DNA from: Trema orientale
Taxonomy: Eukaryota; Streptophyta; Magnoliopsida; Rosales; Cannabaceae
Assembly: GCA_002914845.1 (NCBI GenBank)
Contig: JXTC01000022.1
Span: forward strand, 1,493,160-1,557,159
Direction: 5' to 3'
DNA: 64,000 bases
Shown here piece by piece: positions 34,081-45,999 of this stretch (position 1 is the first letter of the stretch; each line of letters begins with the position of its first letter). Under the pieces are notes generated by a model. It was not told where the DNA came from. It saw nothing but the letters and a program-made list of their open reading frames with translations, and searched no databases. The position numbers and the translations under genes were made by a program.

Positions 34081-34996
34081 GATTGATTTACTTATCAATA
34101 TGCTTTATTAATTTCATCACAAGCCCCTCCTTAGAGTAGGCTAATTAATTCTTCACCTCTTTATGGGGCTATCTATACTCCTTTACAACTTTTTGAGAGT
34201 TATAGTTTCCGTTTTGACTGAACATATTTGTTTTGTAGCTGCTTCACTCCAAAAATTAGTTGAGGAAAAATTTCTATGAAAGAGTTAGTTATGGAAATAA
34301 TTTTTATCCATAGATAAGAACTGTTAGAGCAATCAAAAGTATGATCTCCTTATTATTTGATTTAGATTGAGGTGCTCACACATCTCTGTAGTTAAATCTT
34401 GGTGCATAGATAAAGAAGACTCTTTTAATCAAGAAATGCTTCTTGGGGTATTCTTCCATAGATTATTAAAAATCTATATCATAATCATGATTCAACAATT
34501 TCCAAAAAAGATTGAAAATTGACAAAAATAATTTATCACACTTGGGTTATTAGTCTTCTACTGCAAACTCTTTTATCACGTTTTCTTCAAATTAACTCAA
34601 CATATATTCGTTTGAAAGTTGTTTCACGAAAAAATAGCGAGAGAAGATCACTTAGCAACTAGGAGATTTAATATTGTTTCCATGTGTTGTTTCTGAATAT
34701 TATCTATAGAGTCTCTGAATCATCTTTTTTCTTTTTTTATTTTTTTTGTTGAGTGTGGGAAGATAGGGCTCTTGGGTGTATCAACTTAGTTGGGATGTTT
34801 GAGACATATCTTGATCTTTCTTCTTCTAGTTAGGCACAATTAAACAAAATTTATATATAAATTATTGAAAGTATGTTATTAGTAATCATCGATTCATGAA
34901 TTGTCCAATTAATTCTTTTGTTGATCATTAGTTTTTCTATATAATATTGGAATTTGTTAATAATTTTGTTTCTATTTATATGTATGTTGTTATGCG
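34081..34996. other. AT-rich intergenic stretch
   Basis: No gene or repeat structure could be supported between the possible copia LTR and the solo LTR that begins at 34997. Confidence 0.35.
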
Positions 34997-36080
34997 TGAC
35001 AATGCTTAAAAATCATAAGTGCACGATATCGCAACAAGTAATAATAAAAGTAAGAGTTATCGTCCTAGGAGGATTAGATACTAATTCAATGCTAATTACT
35101 AAAATTAAATCAACTCTAATTTTATCTAAACAAACGTAATTAATATAAAATAATGCAAGAGAAACAAGAAAAATAACCATGTAAAATTAAAATAAAAAAT
35201 TGCAAGTAAAAAATAGATAAATCAAGAGAATATTAGCCTAGGATTACTAGTTTTCTAACCCCTCACTTGCCTTGTTTTACCCCTCTCTCTCGCTAATTAA
35301 TATAACCAAGCAATTGTTAGCCAAGTGTGTTAAATCACCTACAAGCTTCTTCTGTCGTTGTGTATAAATTTCTGTCTAATCTAACTACTATATTCCTATA
35401 TTGACTAAATTAGAAAAGATTCATTAAGTACAAAAACTCTATAATGGTAACACACAAAAAATAAGTATATTCCTATCTTATTTAGATGTGTGTCATTCTA
35501 TTTAAGGCTAAACACATAATTTCAATATTTTCAAATCCATTATAGTTTCAAAAAATCAACTAATTATTGGCCGTGTAATTAGTAGCATTAAGCACAAAAT
35601 AGAACAAATAATTAAAATGGACAATAATTAAAACGAAATGGAAAAGTGGCAGACATATTCCTGCCGTATGGGGCCTGCTCACGCGAGGCTATCTGAAGGT
35701 GCAACCCACGCGCATTGTCCCTGAGCTCGATCAAACGGCTTAATAGAGAATAACCTCATGTTTCTACTCGTGCGCGTGCTTTTGCCCATTCCAAGAATTT
35801 TCTTTTTAATTCTTGATTTATTAAAAGACTTTCTTGACCTTATCAGCTCCAAATTGCTCTATTTTGCCATTTTTCCAGCATTTAACCTACACAAAATTAA
35901 AATAAGCTAAAATAAAATAAACTGAATTAACTAACAACTAAAATAAATCAAAATCAAGTAAAAATAATAAAATAAAATAAAATAAACTAAAAAGTAACTA
36001 AAATTAATTTATTTTTATAAAAACATAGCAAAAATATTGATATTTAAGCACAAAATAACTCTAATTTCTTAGAATTGTCA
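34997..36080 (-). mobile_element. Solo LTR of a Tat/Athila-type element, minus strand
   Basis: The 1084-bp block begins TGACAATGC and ends GCATTGTCA-like (GAATTGTCA) on the plus strand, a 7-base terminal inverted repeat (TGACAAT/ATTGTCA) in TG...CA form. On the minus strand its first 45 bases (TGACAATTCTAAG ... AGTTATTTTGTGCTT) match the + strand start at 37768 (TGATAACTCTACT ... AGTTATTTTGTGCTT), which supports an LTR boundary. Its far end has CGATATCGTGCACTTATG wording, as in Tat/Athila elements. No pol lies next to it, so it is a solo LTR. Flanking TATGCG and TATGTG may be a decayed target duplication. Confidence 0.6.
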
Positions 36081-36099
36081 ATATGTGATGGCTATAATA

Positions 36100-37767
36100 G
36101 AACTAATGTTGGTGACCAAATACCACTATTACAGATTTGTATGTTAATGCTTTATATATGATTTCTTTATCTCATTATTATGGGATCATGATTATGAGTT
36201 TCGTAGAAGTTATACGCATTATTTTTCGTTTTATATAGTAGATGTAAATATACATTATTTTCCGCATACAGTCATCATTATTTGGTCACAAAAATTCTTG
36301 TGCTAGTTCTATTTTGATTATGATATTTCTAAATTTGAGCATAATACCATTATTTTTGAAATTATATGTGAATTTAGAGAATGTTTATGTGAATGTTAAT
36401 ATTTTTTAATCTCACAAGTACTACGATTTGTTTGATAAACTATTGAGGTGAAATCCTAGATTATATTTCATCAATGAAATGATTTATGCTATCTTTAGAT
36501 CATTTGAGCATATGAAATTCTTTTAATCTCACAGGTACTCCAATTTGCTTGATAAATTATTGAGGTAAAATCCTAGATTGTATTTCACCAATGAGATGAA
36601 TTAAGTCATCTTTAGATTATTTGAGCCTTTCAAGCCTATTTAGCTATATTTTCATCCCTAGTACTCCACTTTTGGGCCTATTATGCATTTCTTTGTCAAT
36701 CACATATTAGCATCCTATATAAAGTAATATCCTCCATCTTTTACCTCTTAATTATGTTGATCACTTTAAGTTATGCTAAATCACAAGAGGAAAGGGTGGT
36801 GTTTAGAAGTTTTTAGTGTTATTTAGAAATTTTAGTGATGTTCAGTTAATTAGTAGTGTTCAAAATTCCTTTATGTTCTTTTATTTTATTTTCAATTATG
36901 TAAATTTCATTTATATGAATAAAATCAAAAAGAAAATAAATAATTTTAAAAAAAGTGAAAAAAAGAAAGTCATATGTAGTTTCATTCTATTCTTTTCTAA
37001 AAAGAAAAAGTGTGGAAAAAAAGAGTTAAAATCATTGGTTCCTAAAAAAAAAAAAATGTTTGCGGCTGTAAAAGCTCAACAAAAAGTGAAGAAAATGTTG
37101 GGCAAAAGTGTTTGATAAAGGGAAAGATGAACTTGGAAACAAGTTGAGTGTATTACTTGGAGTGATAGTTTAGCTCACCACATGCTATAAGTTGATGTGC
37201 TTAAGGATAATTTGAGTTTACATTTATCCAAAAGATTCTACCTTAATCCTGACCTGCATTACAAACTTAATGAAGACCTTCTAACCCTTAGTGTTGTAAT
37301 TATCTCCATGAGCGGTGAGATATAAAAAGTAAGCTTGTGGGACTTAATTATTCTTATAGATTCTGCTGATTCTATATTTGCATAGACTTATCTAGATAGC
37401 ATGTAATAATAGCAGAGGGGATATACACACGGAATATCTAATTTGAAATGGGATATACTCTTAAATTATTCTCAATGTTTAGTTAATGCTTGTATTTTTC
37501 TTTAAGTTGTATTCATTATGCAATCTTTGAAGAAACTCTATAACTCAACATTTTATTGCAATTTAACTCTAGTTTTATTTTCTCTTATTTTTAAGCAAAA
37601 TCTTAAGTTTGGAGAAAGATACACTAACCAATTTTAAAGAAATGTATTGATATCAATATTTTATATTTTATATTTAGTTTTTATTTTATTTATAGAGAGG
37701 ATTTTCAATAATAGAATTTGAGGAGCGATTTGTTATATCACTTTTGGAGTACTATTCTCAAGAGAAT
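36100..37767 (+). mobile_element. Degenerate 3' non-coding region of a Tat/Athila-like retrotransposon
   Basis: The region lies immediately before an LTR start at 37768. It has wording typical of the 3' untranslated part of Tat/Athila elements, such as CATTACAAACTTAATGAAG and ACCTTCTAACCCTTAG near 37260-37290. It includes a tandem duplication (36404-36629). No conserved protein remains; the lysine-rich frame at 36816-37115 is A-rich sequence. Confidence 0.4.
36404..36629. repeat. Tandem duplication, period 117 bp
   Basis: Two diverged copies start TTTTAATCTCACARGTACT (36404 and 36521). They share GATAAAYTATTGAGGT and AATCCTAGATTRTATTTCA. The divergence is moderate, so the duplication is older than the perfect ones elsewhere in the window. 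Confidence 0.8.
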
Positions 37768-37940
37768 AAATGATAACTCTACTAAAATAAAGTTATTTTG
37801 TGCTTTAATTAGTAGTATTTTTCTTTGTTCTTATTAAATTAACTTAATTTTATTTATTGTTTTATTTTATTTTATTTGTTTTTAATTTTTATAGGAAAAA
37901 TTCGTTGAAATGTCAAAAAGGGCAAAATGGAGCTGAAAAT
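37768..37940 (+). mobile_element. Truncated LTR start, same family as the solo LTR at 35.0-36.1 kb
   Basis: The stretch starts TGATAACTCTACT and shares AGTTATTTTGTGCTT and later TTTATTTTATTTTATTTG and GGAAAAATTC/GGCAAAATGGAGC wording with the minus-strand solo LTR. It breaks off after about 170 bases, where a short repeat also found at 61529 begins. Confidence 0.5.
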
Positions 37941-37964
37941 TAGTTATTTTATTATATTTTTTTA

Positions 37965-38017
37965 ATAAAAGTGGGGGCTTAACTAATGACCTCCACTAAT
38001 TACAAATTAAAGAAAAG
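37965..38017. repeat. Short dispersed repeat shared with 61529-61585
   Basis: The two places share AAAGTGGGGGCTTAACTAAT followed by GACC, then a similar TTA-ACAAATT-AAAG run. The shared stretch is about 55 bases with few differences. Its identity is unknown; it may be the end of a dispersed element. Confidence 0.6.
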
Positions 38018-39463
38018 CAAAAAAGTTTTAAAATTGAATTCGTGACGACCAAGCTATTGAAAATATACTCTTGAAAGCAGTTTTTATGTTAGGTATTTTA
38101 AACATGTTTATTGGAATTAACTATAATCTATTTGATGTTAATAAATTATATATTGTGTCCTAATTATATTCATATTATGTTTATATTTTATATTGCGCAA
38201 ACATCTAAAAGTTTCTGTATTTCATTATCTCTCTAAATAATAAATAATAAAGAATTGTTCATGTGAAGTGTTCACATACTGAAAAATATGTTCTGTATTT
38301 CATTGTCTCTCTAAATAAAAGGTTCACATTCTGTAAATAAAGATGGAATACTTTATTTTGCAATAGAATGTAGTATTTTCAATTTCATCGAGATTGATAT
38401 AAGTCTTCAATCATTTAAATGTCTGACTTCACATAGAAACACTGTGCATAAAAAGAAAATTATAAGTGCATTGAATTTGACTAAGTGAAAATATAATTTG
38501 ATGTTAAGTATCGTAACTCAATATTCGATCTTTCACTAATCTAGTACTATTGCAAGATTACTTTAATCCTAGTGATTGTCTGACTTGCTCTCATAAGTTT
38601 TATCTTTTTAACTTACTAAAAGACCAGTTTCGATTCTTTAATTTGAACTCTGGTATCTTAGAAGATAAGATTTATGAATTGACGAGAATATCCTTCATAA
38701 TTTCAGACACTGTGCATATAATGTCAATTTAAGGTTTTTTAAGGAATTGATAATAAAAACTAGGTGTCTAGTATTTACTTTGTGAATTTGATTATATTTA
38801 TATAGGTATATATAAATACTGTAGTCAATTATTATCCATTAGATGAAAAATGATAACTCAAAAGTAAATATGTACTAGAAGTGTAATATAAAAGTTTCAC
38901 CTCACTAGTACAATATTGCATTAGGGTGTTATCTGCGGGTATAATATATGCTAAATTTCACAGAAAATATATGACATTTAGACCAAGAGTGCAATATTAG
39001 GCCTATAGTGAAGTGCCCCAATATTAAAGGCTGCATAGATAAATGACCATTTATAGGGCTAAAATTAAGTAGATGGCCTCACTGCATTTACTGTAGCTAA
39101 ATATTCATTCTAAAGATCCGTTCAAAACCATATACCTAAAATAACCATGATTTTCTCTAAAGTCTGAAGCTCTTGAAATTGGCTGGCTAAGGTTTCACTT
39201 TCTCACTGATTTTCTCACTCAAACCCCGCAAATACGATATGGTATAGCTATTAAAATCCATCGATGAGCTTCAACTATTCACAGGTATTTCGACAAACAT
39301 TGATGAATATCAAAGCTCTGTGCACAAAGTTCGACAAAGGTCAAAGATTTGCCATCATAGATCGAAGGTCCTTCGACTAGGATCAAATGTCTAGTGATGA
39401 GGAACCAAGGCCCGCCAACAAAATATTGGTTATAATTTACAAAAAACGTGATAAAATCAAAGA
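38018..39463. other. AT-rich intergenic stretch
   Basis: No gene is supportable. A diverged direct repeat (about 28 bases, TCTGTATTTCATTRTCTCTC) occurs at 38211 and 38290. The sequence near 39250-39460 is less AT-rich, with repeated TTCGAC/GTCGAA words, and forms the left flank of the nested LTR elements. Confidence 0.4.
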
Positions 39464-39559
39464 TGAGTGGAAGCATGGAAAACAAATTTTTTTTTTCCAG
39501 ATTATAGTTTTCCGTAAAACCTTTTAGGATCTTAGTTATGATCTAAATACATACAATAG

Positions 39560-39564
39560 ATTGT
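39560..39564. repeat. Left target-site duplication (ATTGT) of the Ty3/gypsy element
   Basis: ATTGT directly abuts the left LTR end (TGTTGATACC). The same five bases follow the right LTR end at 50067-50071. Confidence 0.85.
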
Positions 39565-40223
39565 TGTTGATACCAAAACCTGGTAAAACAACAGGAATAT
39601 TGATAGATTTTAAAACGACAATAAAAATTAGGAAACGACACTAAACCTAAAGTGGTTCAGCTACATAATCTTACTGGCCTACATCCACTATAGTCAATTT
39701 TATTAAGAGAGGGAATTCTATAAAGTATAAATCTACATATATGTAGCCTAAACAATGGCTTATTTAGAGAAAAGAGAAATGATCTGACTATTTAATATGC
39801 AGTTTACGAAACTAATGATCTGACTATTTAATATGCAGTTTACGAAACTAAGTCCAATCCCATATTTATTGTTTTGGGATATATTTATAGGATATGATGA
39901 GTTATCTCTCCAGAAGGTTATAGAGGTGGTGAGTCACCTTTTCGACATATTGTGACAGAGTGGGTGATAGTGGTTGGGAATAGGTTAAATAATTCATGAG
40001 TTGCTAAAGTTTTCTGACACCTATGATGTTCCCAAAAGTTGTGTTGTCATTAATAATTGGTGCGAGCTGAATTGAGATCCTTTATGCGAGCTATTTGACC
40101 AAAAACCTATAAACGACCTGAATTAGTCTTTCGAGTTATTTCCTTCATTTGGGGACAGCTCGTTATTAGTTTTTGGACTGGCGAGCTCTTTCTATACAGT
40201 AGGTGGAAAATTCACGTATAACA
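39565..40223 (-). repeat. 3' LTR of the Ty3/gypsy element
   Basis: It is 659 bp, begins TGTTGATACC and ends GTATAACA on the plus strand, so it keeps intact TG...CA ends. It aligns over its whole length with 49444-50066. It is 36 bp longer because of an internal perfect tandem duplication (39778-39849). A short A-rich purine run (AGAAAAA on minus) next to its inner edge may be the polypurine tract. Confidence 0.9.
39778..39849. repeat. Perfect 36-bp tandem duplication inside the 3' LTR
   Basis: The units 39778-39813 and 39814-39849 are identical. Each begins AATGATCTGACTATTT. The other LTR has only one copy, so the duplication arose after insertion. Confidence 0.95.
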
Positions 40224-40988
40224 TTTTTCTGTCAGTTTTAGTTCTGGTTGAAATTAACAAGCTGGTTTACAGTAACGACTAAAAGCAAAAACTTCAGACA
40301 TTTTTCAAAATTTTCATGACATCACCTTTGACTGACTGGAGACACGTGTCGGTCATATGTGTCTTATTTTTACATTTTCTGAAGTTAGTTATATACGCCG
40401 TCTTTGAAAGTCTTGCAACCACTCCTAAACCACACTTCCCCATGTTCTCTTTTCTCGTGCACCGTTAGATCTATTTTTTCTAAACGGTTGAAATTAAGAG
40501 ACCTTTCATATATATTTCAGAATTCTCTCTTCCCACGTTTTCGAATTTTCAAGAACTTAGAAGAGAGAGAAAGAGGAGCTTTGCCTGAACCAGAAGAGAG
40601 AAGAGAGAGAGAAAAACAAAGGAACTTCAAATTCAGAGGTGAAAGGACTAATCTTTAGCTACCGTAAAGCCGCCAATTTTTTCTGGTCATCTTCTTAGTT
40701 TCTAGTAAGCATTTCTTGCTCCTTGCTCTAGTTTCTTTTGAGCTTTTTCTGAGTATTTTTTAGCATTTAGGTTCTCCTCCTTTAAACTAGGATAGTAATA
40801 CACACGAACACAGCTTCCTCCCTACAAGTGCTCTTAGGTTTTTAGATTAAATCGATGAGGTGAGGAAGCCCAAATGTAGTTATTGAACTTTCTTTGTCGT
40901 CTTTAGACCCTTTCATTTAGGTACTTTTCGAAGGGTATAGGGAGAAAAAACTAGTCGTGGGGAGCAAAGTATTGAATCTGACCCTCTT

Positions 40989-43018
40989 TTGAGAGAAGTG
41001 GACCACTATCCTGAGGGAGACGAAGCGAGCTCGTCTCCCGTTGATTCCTCTAGAGAAGCTTCTTCCAATTTTTGGGAGGTCGTTCTAACTAAACAGGAAG
41101 CATGGCTGAAGAAGCTCAAAAACTCGAGATTTATAGCTCGCAGGATTGAGAGCGAGATCACCAATGATGAGTTGAAGTGGATCATCCGTTCGTATAGTCT
41201 GAAAGAAGCTCGCTTATATAGGCCAAAGATGTCATGTCTAGCAGATTTTCTGCCGCATACATGCTGTGCATATAGCGAGCAAATCTTGAAGGCAGGTGGG
41301 GTGCTCCTTCTCTAACTATACTTCATTCGAGCTTTTGACTTCTTCGAGCTTGCTCCAACACAACTAACCTCAAATGGATAGAGGATCTTGTCATTGCTGA
41401 TGATCATTTACCATAAGCTCGGCTACAAAGGACCTTCCCCAGAGGAGAATTCTTACATGTATAAGCTGAAGAGTTCTCCAAGGTCTGTAGGATTTTACTA
41501 TCTTGTAGCTCATTTGAAGTCGGGCTATAATCTCATCAAAGATTATAAGTCCAATACAGGTGTCTGGAATACGCTTTATTTTTATCTTGATTTTATCCCT
41601 GTTAAATACAGGAAGTATAACTCCCCTGGTAGATTCTCCCTTCTTTTGTCTTATTTTTCATAATTAGTAGAATTTAAGTTAACTTTGTTTTCTTTTTTGG
41701 CATGTTGCAAATTTTGGCCCGACGTGTCTGATGAGATGATCAACAGAGCCAACACATCCTTAAGCAGAAGTTGCGAGAAGATTCTAACTAAGGCAAATCT
41801 CGTCGCTTGTGGGTTGTGAAAGAAGGGAGAGAAGCTACCGAGGTGTCCAACATAAGAGGTTGCAAGATGAAGTTTGCTCTTAAGGACAAGAAGAGCAAAG
41901 ATGTGATGGCAAGCTCGAGTTAACCACCATCTCAATGGAAGGGCAAAACTGTTGCTGCGAGCTCTTCTCTGAAGAGCAGCGAGCAGCTTGTTCAGGTTGC
42001 AGTGTTAGCCAAAGTGCTTCTTAGGCAAAATGTCTCAGGCTCTCCCTTACCTGATCCTTCAGGTAAAGGCAAGGCAATAATAGACGAGGTGGCTGAAAAG
42101 ACCTCGAAAAAGAAGAAAGCTACTGCAGGTGAGTAGGGTCTGCTCAAAGATGCTCGCAAGGCTTCTAAGTCGAGCAAACGAGCTGATCAAGACTTGCCCT
42201 TACTAAGATTCTAACAAGGAATTTCAGCAAGTCTTAAGGAGTCTCTGTCTTCCAATAACTGGAAGATCGTTGAAAAGACTTCTAGTGCAACCATTCCTTA
42301 CATGGTCTTCAATTTTCTTTTCTTTTATAATTGTTCATCTAACCTCTATTTCTATTCTGACACTTTGTCTGTTTTCAGGCCAATGTCCTTATTCTTAAGG
42401 ACATAAATGAGAATGCCCTTCTGCTCGAAGCTGCAGCTGGGAGCAAGAAGAAGATTGAAGATCTCAGAAAGAGATCTTCACTCAAAACACGTAGATTACT
42501 CAACTTGAAATAAGGGTTGAAGACCTCGACGATAAACTGGAGAGATTGCGAAGAAACAGGTCGAGGAGTATGATCAGGTCAAAGACTCCGTTAATAAGGC
42601 TCAAGAGAAACTGTTAGTGTTGAAGAGTGAGCTGCAGGTCACTAATGAACAAGTAAAAGAGCTTGAAAGAGCCAAGTCCGAGGCTCAGGACTTAAAAAAG
42701 CTCGCAGGGGCCAAGGCTGAGTTATCATAGCTTCAAAAGAACTACAAAGAAGTCCCTTGTCCAGGAACTGAAGAACTCACAAACTCTGTGGACGGTTTCA
42801 AAGAAGATAGAGCAGTAGCTCTGATGTACACCCTATGGTACCACGATAGGTAGTACAATTTCTCTATCTTTGGAGAAGAAGCTGTGAAGCTGGCAGGCAC
42901 TTTCGTCGACAGCAATGATGAGGAGTTCTCGGAGCAAGTCTATGAAGAGACAATGTAGTATGGAGCCGAAGCAGAATTGAGCGGGGATCGGGTTGGCCAG
43001 AAGGCCACAGCTATTTAG
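40989..43018 (+). pseudogene. Antisense ORF (putative gypsy-type transposon protein, PF04195-like) of the Tat element
   Basis: This gene is transcribed opposite to gag-pol and lies between integrase and the 3' LTR. The first part (40989-41660) reads as one frame with two stops. It includes DELKWIIRSYSLKEARLY, a gap-free LAPTQLTSNG (W of the expected NGW is now a stop), MIIYHKLGYKGPSPEE and SVGFYYLVAHLKSG, the pattern of plant 'gypsy type transposon' proteins. The 3' part (42380-43018) is a coiled coil (VLKSELQVTNEQVKELERAK) with frame breaks. Likely introns run from GTAGATTC at 41630 to about 41707, and from GTCTTCAA at 42304 to CAG at 42379. AATAAA follows at 43111-43116. A protein function for such ORFs is not established. 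Confidence 0.7.
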
Positions 43019-43110
43019 TAGCTACCTCCACCTACTCGTGATTAGGCTTTGGAGCATTTTTTTTCTTTGAAGTAATTTTCTTTTGTAAATACTTCAATTA
43101 TATTAATGAA

Positions 43111-43116
43111 AATAAA
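43111..43116 (+). terminator. Poly(A) signal for the antisense gene
   Basis: AATAAA on the plus strand about 95 bases after the last stop of the antisense ORF. It fits an independent transcript from the plus strand. Confidence 0.45.
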
Positions 43117-43559
43117 ATTTTAGCTCTAATTCTTTAAGCTTTAAATCTTGAACTCTTACCTTAGAATATTTTTGTAATTGCTTATAATAATAGAAAAAAA
43201 TCAGTTTTACTTTCTACCTTACGGGCTGCTCGATTTTGACATGTATTTGAAAAAAGTGTTTATCCTTCATAATACACACGGATGGTTTTTTACTTAGCCA
43301 TAATTTTGTAAAAATTGTTTAGTTTAAGGCTAAGACCTTTATAACCAAGATTCCTAGGGTAGCTTAAGACTTTAGAGATACTTTAAACTAAATCAGTATG
43401 AATTCAAATAAAAGTAGAGTTTCATTGACAATTACCTCGAACATGGCAACTGCAGTTTTGAACAAACTGAACTCCTCTCCTTAATATGTTCCTAGCTAGA
43501 GCCTTATTAATAATGACCTCAAACATGGTCATTTGAGCTTCGAACAAGCTCGACTCTTA

Positions 43560-44620
43560 CCCTTGATGAGCTGTATTCACACTGATTTTCAGGTACTAAA
43601 GCATAAGTCTAGTACCTGCTCGACATTCCAAGCTCATGGCACGTTGTTGTTGTCAAGATGAGCTAATTTGTAGGTACCCGGTCTAATCCCTCTAGAAATT
43701 TTGTACGACCCTTTGCAATTGGGACCGAAGACTCTAAATCCTTGTTCTTGGGTATTAGGCATTACTTTCCTTATGACCAGGGTTGCCAGATTGGAAGAAT
43801 TTAGCTCATACTCATGAATTGAAATATCGAGCTACCCATTATTGATAAGCTGCTACTCACATTTATGCCTGGTCGCTTTTCTCTGCCAGGAGGTCGAGGT
43901 CATATGTAAGGAGCTCATAGTTGACGTCTCGAGTAAATCTTTCCACTCTATTAGTTTGCACTTCAATTTCTACCGGTAACATTGTCTCTGCAAGGGAGTT
44001 TCATTGGTCACAATTCGAGTTGTAGTTTAATACACCCATAATAGTTTTGGGAGCTCGTCGATCCATTCTCCTTTGGACTTTTTGAGCTATGTTTTCAGAT
44101 TCTGCTTCAGCATTTTGTTAACTACTTTGACCTGTCCGTTGGTCTGTAGATGAATAACAACTGAGAAGCTTTTAATAATTCTGAATTGCTCATAGAACTG
44201 AAAAATCTCTTCACTCTTGAACTGAGTTCCATTGTCTGAAACGAGCTTGTATGGCACTTTGTAATGGTACATGATTGACTTGGTAATGAATACAACGATC
44301 TTATTCGAATGTTTGGATACTAAGGCCTCAGCTTCGACCCATTTTGAGAAATGTTCAACAGCGATCACCGCGAATTTCGCTCGGCCTCAACCTAGGTGTA
44401 GCCGACCAATCAGGTCGATTTCCCAGACAGCAAATGGCTAAGGTGAGCTCGTTGTTGTAAGCTCATTAAGTGGTGCTTTTTGATAATTTGAGAGGTGTAG
44501 ACACTTGTCACATTTTTTTACATAATCGATAGCATCCTTTCTCATCGTAGGCCACTAGTAACCTTGAAGTGCAACTTTTCTGGCTAACGACAGCCCTCCT
44601 GAATGTTTTTCATAAATTCC
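43560..44620 (-). pseudogene. Ty3/gypsy integrase, degenerate, catalytic Glu replaced
   Basis: On the minus strand the zinc-binding end and core read KCDKCLHLSNYQKAPLNEL, FAVWEIDLIGR (first Asp), IAVEHFSKWVEAEALVSK and KLVSDNGTQF (second Asp). The third catalytic position, normally Glu in NGQVEAVNK, is Lys (NGQVKVVNK, codon AAA, about 44115-44140). The C-terminal SH3-like part follows at 43600-43740 (GSYKISRGIRPGTYKL, VPWAWNVEQV) after frame breaks. The enzyme would insert the cDNA copy, but this copy cannot be active. Confidence 0.85.
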
Positions 44621-45069
44621 TTCATAAATTTCACTCAAGATGTAGTAAGCCTCCTCGTGATTTACTCAGTGAAGTAGGGGCAAAGAGAAGCCTCGTCGAT
44701 ACAATTTATCTTCAAGCAGCATAAACCTGGCGGCTCAATACTTAAGCTAATGACTTTCTTCCTTTTCCAAGGGCAGCCGACCATCTTTTAGGAATGAATA
44801 AATTGAATCCATCCATGATGGTTTATGAACTTTAAGGGACTGAACATCTTCATGGGCTTCAATACTTGGTCTTTCGAGGAATTCTACTGGTATTACATCA
44901 AGCAAGTCGACATCTTTTGTTGAGGTGAGCTTAGCTAATGTATCAGCGTTTGTATTTTCAACTCGGGGTATTTGACAGATTTTGGACTTTGAAAATTAAT
45001 CGAGCAGTTCCCGAGCCTTAACTAGTTGAGAGACCATCTTTGGACCACGAGTTTTATGCTCCTCATTGA

Positions 45070-45310
45070 TTTACCTAACGACCAGCTATGAATCGCTGTA
45101 GATAATGTTGGATTCCACCTTCATCTCTCGTGCAAGTCTCAGACCAACAAGTAAAGCTTTGTATTCCACCTCGTTTTTAGAGGTACGGCACCGAAAGCAT
45201 AAGGCACAGTGAATCTTGTGTTCATCTGGACAAACAACCACTAATCCAGCTCCTGAACCTTGCTTATTGGACGATCCATCTACAAACAACTTCCACAGAG
45301 GAAGAGCCAT
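45070..45310 (-). pseudogene. Archaeal-type RNase H domain of the Tat element
   Basis: The open piece (45086-45310) reads WKLFVDGSSNKQGSGAGLVV, then KNEVEYKALLVGLRLAREMK and IIYSDS. These are the DG...SGAGLV and EYKALLVGL-type blocks of an RNase H with the catalytic D-E-D spacing. In plant Tat elements this is an extra RNase H after the usual one. A stop and frame changes separate it from the RT region. Confidence 0.8.
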
Positions 45311-45419
45311 TGTTGATTCTTGCTGGATCTTTTTTGGGTAGTATGTAAATTTAGCTACAAATTCAGTGATTGCTTGCCCCTTGATAGCAGTTCTTGGGAC
45401 AAATTGAATGTCAAATTGA

Positions 45420-45690
45420 CTCTTCTCTACAGCCTATTTTAGGAGTCGGCCGGATGTTTCAGGCCTCTACAAAACTTGTCCAAGTGGGAAGTTAGTGAAG
45501 ATGTGGATTGTATGAGCGTGAGAATAGGGTCGTAGCTTATGAGAGCTAGTCACCAAGGCATATGCCAACTTCTCCATTTTGGGATAACAGAGTTCTGCAT
45601 CTAGCAGTCTTTTGCTTACGAAGTAAAATGGGTGTTGTATGCCATTTTCTTCTTGGATCAACACCGAGCTAACTGCATATTCTGAAACTG
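45420..45690 (-). pseudogene. RT-connected RNase H-like domain
   Basis: The piece at 45467-45664 reads IQEENGIQHPFYFVSKRLLD, YPKMEKLAYALVTSSHKLRP and HTIHIFTNFPLGQVL. This is the standard 'reverse transcriptase-like RNase H' that follows RT in Ty3/gypsy pol. It has partly lost catalytic residues, as is usual in the Tat lineage. Confidence 0.8.
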
Positions 45691-45999
45691 CAAGATACGT
45701 GTAGAGAATTTCGTTATGGAATAGACTAGAAAAGATAAGAGGCTTACCTAAATGTTGCTTGAACTGCTAAAAGGCTTCTTTGTTCTTGTCCATCCACTCG
45801 AATCTTTTGGCTCCATGCAGCATATTGTAGAAAGGAATGCACTTGTCGGTTACCTTTGATATGAATCTTCTGAGAGCTGCTATCCTTACTGCAAGACTCT
45901 AAACCTCCTTTGGCTTTCGCGGAGACTCCATGTCGAGTAGAGCTTGGATCTTTACGGGGTTAGCTTCTATTTCTCATTCGTTGATAATGAATCCAAGAA

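Noticed and set aside
36816..37115. Lysine-rich 99-codon frame
   Set aside because: An A-rich low-complexity stretch within a retrotransposon 3' region; lysine codons reflect composition.
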